64,000 nucleotides of DNA from assembly GCA_963707975.1 (NCBI GenBank), contig OY970177.1, forward strand, positions 1,240,001 through 1,304,000, read 5' to 3'. How positions within the stretch are numbered: the first letter of the stretch is position 1; each line of letters opens with the position of its first letter. The translations under genes were made by a program, and so were the position numbers. The DNA comes from CAVVXX01 sp963707975 (GTDB lineage Bacteria > Pseudomonadota > Alphaproteobacteria > Micropepsales > Micropepsaceae). Of the stretch, positions 58,901 through 64,000 are shown in pieces. The notes under the pieces were generated by a model, which did not search any database, was not told the origin of the DNA, and saw only the letters and a list, made by a program, of their open reading frames with translations.

Positions 58901-59083
58901 TCAGGTCACTAATGTAAATCGGCGCAGACGTCTATTGGCTCGTGCGGCGCAGAACCAGCTTTTGTGGCCATTGGGCGAGACGCGGATGCCAAAACCGGGC
59001 AACAGTTCGTCCCAGATGGTATAGCGCTTGTAGCCCTGTGGAAGCAGGGCTTCGACGCCCTTGGTCGTCAATTTCTTCCGCAT
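58901..59083 (-). pseudogene. N-terminal remnant of another tyrosine integrase
   Basis: Sixty residues MRKKLTTKGVEALLPQGYKRYTIWDELLPGFGIRVSPNGHKSWFCAARANRRLRRFTLVT match the arm-binding (DUF4102) domain of P4-type integrases (YxxWDxxLxGFGxRVxPxGxKS). It stops just before the IS3 remnant begins, as if the IS had cut through the integrase. Start at the ATG at 59083. Confidence 0.7.
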
Positions 59084-59211
59084 GCCAATTGTATGGCACC
59101 GGGGACGAGCTCTGTCAGGGAACGAGTTGAGAGGGGTTGAAACGGTGCGCGTCGTATTGGAAGGATAGCCCGCTGATCGGCGCAAGCAGACATGGCCAGG
59201 GAGATTGGATA

Positions 59212-59439
59212 GTGAGCCCTTTTTCACAGCCTGCCATCGAAACCGTCTACGAGCGTCTTGGCCATCATCTCGGGTGGAGACTTCTCACTTGCCCCGCCCG
59301 AAATATTGAAACCACGAAAGTGGCGTTGGTCACGACCAATCCTGGTGGCCAGGAACTCGAACCACCTCTTTGGTCCGTGGAGGCGGTGAGCGAATTCGAA
59401 TGGAGCTTCATCCGCAAAATGGGCGGGATGAAAGCGTAA
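59212..59439 (+). pseudogene. Truncated protein with uracil-DNA-glycosylase-like start
   Basis: Seventy-five codons from the GTG at 59212 (IVSPFSQPAIETVYERLGHHLGWRLLTCPARNIETTKVALVTTNPGGQELEPPLWSVEAVSEFEW). The R-x5-C-P and VALVTTNPGG segments resemble an uncharacterised uracil-DNA-glycosylase-like group, but this is only a guess. A GGGAG ribosome binding site precedes it. It ends early at KMGGMKA; the sequence downstream continues weakly in another frame (SIAQLSALKRDLFNQ), suggesting a frameshift. Likely not functional. Confidence 0.35.
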
Positions 59440-59514
59440 GCATTGCGCAGCTATCTGCGCTCAAGCGTGATCTGTTCAATCAATATGGTCGGGAAGCCCG
59501 CGAACGGAACACCG

Positions 59515-60648
59515 TTAAGTCGAAAATCCGAGATCGAATCTCACAGCGGCGATATCGTCGAAGCCGGGTGCATCCAGAGTGTAGGTCTCGGCTGGAAAAT
59601 CGCTGCCCGGCATGCGCCGTACAAGCTGCTCGCTTCTTGAGCTCAGCGTCTGCCCGCTCGCGCTCAGGGCGGTCGCCGTCCAAGCGGGGAACGTCACGCC
59701 GCTAGCAGTATCAGGATACACTTTCGGCACCATAAAACTGACGCGTGCGACAGGCTCGGAGAACGTGATCGTAAACGAAGCCGCGCCGTGGCCAATATTT
59801 ACCTGTGTTAGGAAATTCTGGCTTATGGTTGGCGCCACAGCGTGGCCGCGATAAAGGCCAAGATTGTTTTCGAACACAATTACTGAATCGTCCGGAACGT
59901 GTGCCGTTACTGCCATCGAAATCGGTGCTGCGTGAAGAAAAGGTTCGGCCGCAACCCAGTATGGGGGTCCTGCAGAGAGCGTATCAATTTTGTTGAAATC
60001 GAGTTTGACTTCTTTTGGATCTTCCGGCTGGCTCGCGGCAACGCTCGCTTGCTGGGAGGGCGCAGGACGCAGCCAATAAGTTGCCGACATATAGAACAGC
60101 GCCAGCAGCACCGTAACGGCACTCGCTGCAAGGACGATTTTTGTCGACTTTGCCTTCCATTTGAAGGGCTTGGTCGTCACGTCAGCGGCGCCAGTCGACG
60201 CGGTAATTACAGGCGGTAGGTTGGACGCTGCTCCCTCGGGCAATAGAGCGCTAATTTTTTCCGCGAGCTTAGCGACCAGCTGATGGAGGTGTTGTTCCAG
60301 CGGTGGCGGGAAGGCATCGAGCCAGTGCGGCGTACCCAAACGATAGGCAAATCCGCCGGTGGCCTTCACGTCCTCGATGCGCAATGGAACCACAATTAAT
60401 TCACGATTGAGGGCAAGGTCTAATTCGCGTTTGACGTGATTGGAAGAATTCGCATTCGAAGAAAAGATCAGCACCATAACCTTCGCTGCGGCAATCGCTT
60501 CGATGAGCGATTCTGCATAGTCGTTTCCGGCTCTGACATCGCGCGGTGCGATCCAGCAGCGAATGCGTGCGCGCTCCAGGAACTGGCAAACCGCGTCTGC
60601 TGCGGGTTTGTCCTGGTGGGAATAGCTGATGAAAACGTCGTGCGCCAT
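59515..60648 (-). CDS. Membrane-anchored TIR-domain protein
   Basis: Protein of 377 residues with three parts. Residues 1 to 135 are a TIR_2-type domain: HDVFISYSHQDKPAADAVCQFLERARIRCWIAPRDVRAGNDYAESLIEAI, then VMVLIFSSNANSSNHVKRELDLAL and VPLRIEDV. One membrane helix lies around residues 171 to 188 (IVLAASAVTVLLALFYMS), and a beta-rich C-terminal region of about 180 residues (FTITFSEPVARVSFMVPKVYPDTASGV and YTLDAPGFDDIAAVRFDL) resembles a galactose-binding-type beta sandwich. TIR domains of prokaryotes are often NAD-cleaving effectors; here the enzyme role is inferred. The start at 60648 gives the standard TIR opening. Confidence 0.85.
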   Translation of the reverse strand: MAHDVFISYSHQDKPAADAVCQFLERARIRCWIAPRDVRAGNDYAESLIEAIAAAKVMVLIFSSNANSSNHVKRELDLALNRELIVVPLRIEDVKATGGFAYRLGTPHWLDAFPPPLEQHLHQLVAKLAEKISALLPEGAASNLPPVITASTGAADVTTKPFKWKAKSTKIVLAASAVTVLLALFYMSATYWLRPAPSQQASVAASQPEDPKEVKLDFNKIDTLSAGPPYWVAAEPFLHAAPISMAVTAHVPDDSVIVFENNLGLYRGHAVAPTISQNFLTQVNIGHGAASFTITFSEPVARVSFMVPKVYPDTASGVTFPAWTATALSASGQTLSSRSEQLVRRMPGSDFPAETYTLDAPGFDDIAAVRFDLGFST

Positions 60649-61001
60649 GAAGTCTGCCCTAAAGTCGCGCCCCGACACGGCACGTCGGCCCCCAGAGCTT
60701 ATAGGCTAATCGCGGCGCATTGACTCCACATTTCCCAGATGAACCCTGGTTTCAGGCACCATCGTAGGCATCAGGCCGCCTGAAGCAACCTCGGGTGGTG
60801 TTTTCCTTGATTTGCTGCTAGCGCCCCTGAACGCGCACTTCTCAGCCTGCTGAAGAATCCTAACACCCATGCTCAAGTGGGGGATAAGGGCCTGCGAAGA
60901 TTTTAGGTTACGCGTGCCACAGTCTTGGCGTAGATGAACGGGTTTATAGAGCCCGCCGGTGCCTTGGGTAATGCCCATTCGTTCTACGGATGCTCCAGCA
61001 G
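60649..61001. other. Non-coding stretch between TIR and macro-domain genes
   Basis: No gene is convincing in these 353 bases. A 90-codon open frame on the minus strand (60706 to 60978) has no ribosome binding site and no familiar motif. It may hold promoter or terminator signals for the two minus-strand genes on either side. Confidence 0.35.
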
Positions 61002-61538
61002 TTACTTTCTTTGCAACCGCAAGCGCGAGAAGGCGGTTTCGCAGAGATCGCGGTCCTTGTCGGTGTAGGCAAGAAAGTAGACGCGCTCGAGTAGGCTATC
61101 AGGTCGCGCCTCCAAATAAGCCTTTGCCGCAAAAACAAGATTCTCGGTTACGTCATGCGGATCACGATCTGAAGAACGCGTCCCAAAGAGCGGAAATATG
61201 ATCGTGCGAAGCGGCGCGCCGTGACGCCAGCGCGATAAACTATCACTGTTGAGCGCATCCGCCGATTTCAACGACTGAACGATGCACATCGCATAATTTC
61301 GGATCGGCATATAACCTTTGCCGGGCTCGCCGTGCTGGCCTGCGACATGAAGGATGGCCTTCACGCGATTGGTGCGCTTAAGCTCGCCCGGCCCGGTGAT
61401 GATCACCGTTCCTGGCTCAACGCTCATGTTTACGCCAATATGATTACGCAGTTCGGTTGCAATCGTGTCGCGCACGACCTGACCAGAAGAATTTCGTTTT
61501 GCACCAAAATACCGGATGCAGGCTGAGACTCGAATCAT
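61002..61538 (-). CDS. Macro-domain part of a frameshifted NDT/macro protein
   Basis: Second half of a macro domain in a frame shifted by +1 relative to the upstream reading frame. SACIRYFGAKRNSSGQVVRDTIATELRNHIGVNMSVEPGTVIITGPGELKRTNRVKAILHVAGQHGEPGKGYMPIRNYAMCIVQSLKSADAL shows the closing strands and loops of macro folds, and RTIIFPLFGT the fourth strand. An ATG at 61538 could allow reinitiation, but no ribosome binding site is seen. The shift lies near 61528 to 61531 (TCGAGTCTCAGCC on the minus strand). Either a pseudogene, a sequencing error or programmed frameshifting. Confidence 0.65.
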   Translation of the reverse strand: MIRVSACIRYFGAKRNSSGQVVRDTIATELRNHIGVNMSVEPGTVIITGPGELKRTNRVKAILHVAGQHGEPGKGYMPIRNYAMCIVQSLKSADALNSDSLSRWRHGAPLRTIIFPLFGTRSSDRDPHDVTENLVFAAKAYLEARPDSLLERVYFLAYTDKDRDLCETAFSRLRLQRK

Positions 61539-62247
61539 CGTGCAGGCGCGCCATTTCCATTTTCGTATTTTCGGGATTGACCCAAATATCAATGCCTTCA
61601 ACACGAATAATGTCGCCGGTAATAATGCCAAGCCGCCTTTCACCAAGTCCGGGCGCAGAATATTCTAGTCTCTCGGTGACCCTGAGCGGCGTCGGCCGGC
61701 GGCTCACACGCAGGCCGGGTATCAGTGCATGAACGAGGCTGTCAACATTTCGCTCGACCAAACTGTTTTTGATATTCGCCTCTAAGATATCTTGCGAATG
61801 GGAAATCTCCTCTGGCGAATCGCAGCGATATTCGACAACCCTCATCCCGCCGATGTTGAACGGTATCGGCTTGTTTGCCATGTGCACCAGTACTGTGCCG
61901 CTTAGCTTCGCGGTATGACGGATGCCGAGTTCATAGAACACGTTGGCATTCAGGGTGGTTATGTCGACGACCACCAGGTCCGAGCTTAGTATGCGTTCGA
62001 TCATGTCCTTATGAATTAGTCCCGACTTGCTGACCTCATCTGAGCGCGTGCAGTTGAGCTTAAGCCGTTCAACGGTTGGCTTGATGATCTTCAAATAGAT
62101 CTGATCGAAATCGATATCCTCCGTATGTCCATCGGAAAGAATATCTTTTTTCTGCCCGAAGGGCATGATGACAAAACAGCTCTTTCCCACAATTTCGCTT
62201 CGTTCAGCAACCAATTCTGCTTTTTGCTCAGTCATGAGGTCACTCAA
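61444..62247 (-). CDS. Nucleoside-deoxyribosyltransferase-like/macro protein, upstream frame
   Basis: Protein of 267 residues in the upstream frame. The first 190 residues include KSCFVIMPFGQKKD, DFDQIYLKIIKPTVERLKLNCTRSDEVSKSGLIHKDMIERILSSDLVVVDITTLNANVFYELGIRHTAKLSGTVLVHM, the fold seen in nucleoside 2-deoxyribosyltransferase-like and TIR-like sensor proteins. Residues from about 206 (RLGIITGDIIRVEGIDIWVNPENTKMEMARLHDDSS) start a macro domain, which is then completed by a +1-shifted reading frame. It begins 24 bases after the zinc-ribbon gene, likely in one operon. Macro domains bind ADP-ribose and derivatives. Confidence 0.72.
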   Translation of the reverse strand: MSDLMTEQKAELVAERSEIVGKSCFVIMPFGQKKDILSDGHTEDIDFDQIYLKIIKPTVERLKLNCTRSDEVSKSGLIHKDMIERILSSDLVVVDITTLNANVFYELGIRHTAKLSGTVLVHMANKPIPFNIGGMRVVEYRCDSPEEISHSQDILEANIKNSLVERNVDSLVHALIPGLRVSRRPTPLRVTERLEYSAPGLGERRLGIITGDIIRVEGIDIWVNPENTKMEMARLHDDSSLSLHPVFWCKTKFFWSGRARHDCNRTA

Positions 62248-62271
62248 TCCGGGAAATAGCTTTCGGCGCCA

Positions 62272-62496
62272 TCATCGCCAAGATCGGCGAATAGCGTCCG
62301 TTATTTTGCTTATGAGTGATTTTCGTTCCGATGGAGGTGTTTTGCTCGCGGCCGACATCGCTACCCACAACGCGACACCCCCATCTACTATCTCCGAATG
62401 CTCGCAATGGCGGCAAGTGTAGGTGCGCATGTCGCGGCCGGATGACGTGTCCTTGTCCTCCAGCACCATTGCTTTTCCGCAATTCGGGCAATTCAT
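62272..62496 (-). CDS. Zinc-ribbon microprotein
   Basis: Protein of 74 residues: MNCPNCGKAMVLEDKDTSSG, then TYTCRHCEHSEIVDGGVALW. Two CxxC pairs (CPNC and CRHC) make a zinc ribbon. The rest is basic (KSLISKITDAIRRSWR). It may bind DNA, RNA or a partner protein; unknown. Lies 24 bases upstream of the NDT/macro gene in the same direction, suggesting coexpression. Confidence 0.65.
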   Translation of the reverse strand: MNCPNCGKAMVLEDKDTSSGRDMRTYTCRHCEHSEIVDGGVALWVAMSAASKTPPSERKSLISKITDAIRRSWR

Positions 62497-62611
62497 TTGA
62501 CCTGAGCCCCGTCTTTAATCGAGTTGGAGGTAGAGCCCGTTCTTCATTTGAGCCGCATTGGCTCGGTGATGCTGATTGGCCCCCACCGAGTGGTCTAGTT
62601 GGAATGTTAGT

Positions 62612-62770
62612 TTAGGGAGGGGTCGGTGTCACCGGTAGGCTGGCGGGCCGAGCGGCCGGTAACGAGGCTGGCGAGGTCGGCCAGCAGCTTGCCTCGGGTC
62701 CAGGTGGTCGATATCCAAGCGATGAGTGTGGACGGCTCGACGTGAGGTTCCTGAACTCGTTGATGGGCAT
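62612..62770 (-). mobile_element. C-terminal remnant of an IS3-family OrfB transposase
   Basis: In the 346-base gap before the reverse transcriptase's end, the minus strand encodes MPINEFRNLTSSRPHSSLGYRPPGPEASCWPTSPASLP, with RPHSSLGYRPPGPEA being the classic end of IS3/IS150-type OrfB. Nothing else of the transposase is left. It is a second, different remnant from the one at 58501. Confidence 0.7.
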
Positions 62771-62842
62771 ATTGGATGTTCCTCTGGCACTCTAATTGCG
62801 GTCATTCTTCTCCGCTTTGGCAGAGTTTATGACTGCTGGCCA

Positions 62843-64000
62843 CTAAGTTTGCTCAACCAACGCGGAGAGAAATATATCTTGACCGACTTCTCGTGAGTAC
62901 TCGGCAACTAAGGTCTGCCGCTGCGTGTGGTCCAAGTGAGGCCATGAATACCAAATGGCGGCCCGGCGTGTTAAAATGGGCGCGCCTTTCGCCAGCGCGA
63001 TCAATGCAGCCGCGGTATGTCGGTCGGAACGCCGATCCAACGCAGCGAGAATGGTGCGGGTGATGACGGGGGAGAGTTTGCGCCCCCTGGAGAACAAATA
63101 GGCACTCAATGTGGTGGGGTCCTCGTATCCTTTGGTGCCAAGCAGGCGAATAGCGTGAAGTGTTTCGTACTCACTTAAGTGCGTATCTGACCGGAGCTCA
63201 TCCGCGAACCACTCCCTCGCTCTCCGCCGCAGAGCCTTCGGAAGTGCTTGGCGCTCCTCGATCAATACGTCAACCAAGTAAGGAACGCATTGAGGGCAGG
63301 ATCCAAGAAAATAAAACACATCGCCCATAATCCGATAGTCGCGCTTTCGGTAGCTTGCCTCAATTAGCGTTCTAAAAGAACCCAGCGATATGTTGGTACC
63401 CGCCTGCGCTTGCTTTTTTAATCTCGACAGCAACGCGACCCGGTCAACTTGTTCGAGCATCGTAGCGTCGGCTTTATTAAGTTGAGCCTTCTTGCATGGA
63501 GATTCTCCTTCGTATGGAAGCGATGCTCCTGGCTTGCAGGGTTTTAGCGAGTCTTTAGGTTTGCTCGAATTTTCTGGAGTTTTTCCCTTCTTTCGATTGC
63601 GTGACTTTGCTGTCTCTTGAGGTGTATTCACTGTTGGAGGTGCAGTATTGTTGTCGGCGACGAGCTCAGGCGGGACACCTGGCAATTCGCCCCACAATCT
63701 TGATCTGCGCCTCGTCGCTAAAATCGTCGTGTATTGGGAAGTGGACGTGAGCTGAATTGAGGTTTTCCTTTGATTTAGCGTCAAGTGTTCTGCCGTCAAA
63801 TGCTCCTTTAGGCGCCAGAGCCATCGCTGAGCTGTTGAGGCATCAGGCGCAAACAGGCGGTAATCATCAACAAAACGGATGAAATCAATGCCGTCTGCTA
63901 AGAGGCGGTCGTCGACGCTGGCGAGATAAAGTTCTGCCAATATTTGGCTTCCCACCGGCCCAACAGGAAGCCCTCGTATCGAGCCCGCATTCCAACCTGC
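62843..64000 (-). CDS. Reverse transcriptase, C-terminal part, with helical extension
   Basis: Partial gene: N-terminus beyond the right edge. At the window edge the protein reads SIRGLPVGPVGSQILAELYLASVDD, then GIDFIRFVDDYRLFAPD (the F-V-D-D box of the RT palm, corresponding to the Y/F-x-D-D catalytic motif), then LTLNQRKTSIQL (motif D/E region). After that comes a basic low-complexity linker (SRNRKKGKTPENSSKPKDSLKPCKPG) and about 200 helical residues (SLGSFRTLIEASYRKRDYRIMGDVFYFLGSCPQCVPYLVDVLI and DRRSDRHTAAALIALAKGAPILTRRAAIWYS), resembling HEAT-like extensions of abortive-infection/DRT reverse transcriptases. Not a group II intron type: no maturase X or HNH domain. Confidence 0.85.
   Translation of the reverse strand, partial: AGWNAGSIRGLPVGPVGSQILAELYLASVDDRLLADGIDFIRFVDDYRLFAPDASTAQRWLWRLKEHLTAEHLTLNQRKTSIQLTSTSQYTTILATRRRSRLWGELPGVPPELVADNNTAPPTVNTPQETAKSRNRKKGKTPENSSKPKDSLKPCKPGASLPYEGESPCKKAQLNKADATMLEQVDRVALLSRLKKQAQAGTNISLGSFRTLIEASYRKRDYRIMGDVFYFLGSCPQCVPYLVDVLIEERQALPKALRRRAREWFADELRSDTHLSEYETLHAIRLLGTKGYEDPTTLSAYLFSRGRKLSPVITRTILAALDRRSDRHTAAALIALAKGAPILTRRAAIWYSWPHLDHTQRQTLVAEYSREVGQDIFLSALVEQT

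Larger units (their letters stand above)
54475..64000. mobile_element. Genomic island at tRNA-Ser(CGA), right end beyond the window
   Basis: Starts right behind the tRNA with a P4-type integrase. Inside, coding density falls, several stretches are AT-rich compared with the host, two integrase remnants and two IS3-family transposase remnants are visible, and the genes (TIR, macro-domain, zinc ribbon, reverse transcriptase) have no counterparts in core metabolism. No island boundary or attR can be seen before position 64000. Confidence 0.8.

Noticed and set aside
60706..60978. 90-codon frame on the minus strand
   Set aside because: No ribosome binding site, no recognised motif and no coherent composition.
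59515..62247. Thoeris or another named TIR defence system
   Set aside because: No ThsA-like SIR2/SLOG partner or standard ThsB pairing is present; the macro and TIR genes are separated by 350 bases and one is frameshifted.

Overview
The window is GC-rich chromosomal DNA of an alphaproteobacterium. Supporting this are an F1 ATP synthase operon in the order atpH-A-G-D-C without the Fo genes, alphaproteobacterial small families (DUF3126-like, the SYLF/Ysc84 family, Gcw_chp/TIGR02001 outer membrane proteins), succinate dehydrogenase and biotin synthesis. The gene content and small families would fit a Rhizomicrobium/Caulobacterales-like lineage, but the genus is a guess.

Positions 1 to about 54,380 are ordinary, densely packed core genome. 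From the left: the 5' end of uvrB; a small ABM/NIPSNAP operon divergent from an ArsR-type regulator; secreted small proteins with strong hairpin terminators; a cytochrome b561-type membrane protein paired with a Tat-exported molybdopterin oxidoreductase; cysE; a PuuB-like oxidase; phoH; an M1 aminopeptidase; then the energy-metabolism block. In that block sdhC-sdhD-sdhA run on the minus strand, while sdhB lies on the plus strand behind rpe and a heparinase-like gene. Next come the F1 ATP synthase operon, a dienelactone hydrolase, an Atg22-type transporter whose apparent start codon lies in an intergenic repeat, a His/Asp/Gly-rich secreted protein, purH, the divergent bioAB/bioFD genes, tRNA-Leu(CAA), a chorismate mutase plus a prephenate dehydratase that lacks the usual ACT domain, a PadR regulator, ahcY, an SDR and rlmJ.

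At 54,385 a tRNA-Ser(CGA) gene is followed at once by a P4-type tyrosine integrase. Everything from there to the right edge has the character of a genomic island: lower coding density, more AT-rich stretches, two broken integrase pieces, two IS3-family transposase remnants, orphan genes and several decayed reading frames. The cargo on the minus strand includes a membrane-anchored TIR-domain protein, a nucleoside-deoxyribosyltransferase-like/macro-domain protein split by a frameshift, a zinc-ribbon microprotein, and at the very edge a reverse transcriptase with a long helical C-terminal extension. Domains that produce or bind NAD-derived nucleotides, together with a reverse transcriptase, suggest a defence (anti-phage) island. 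That functional reading is inference, and the reverse transcriptase is cut by the window edge.
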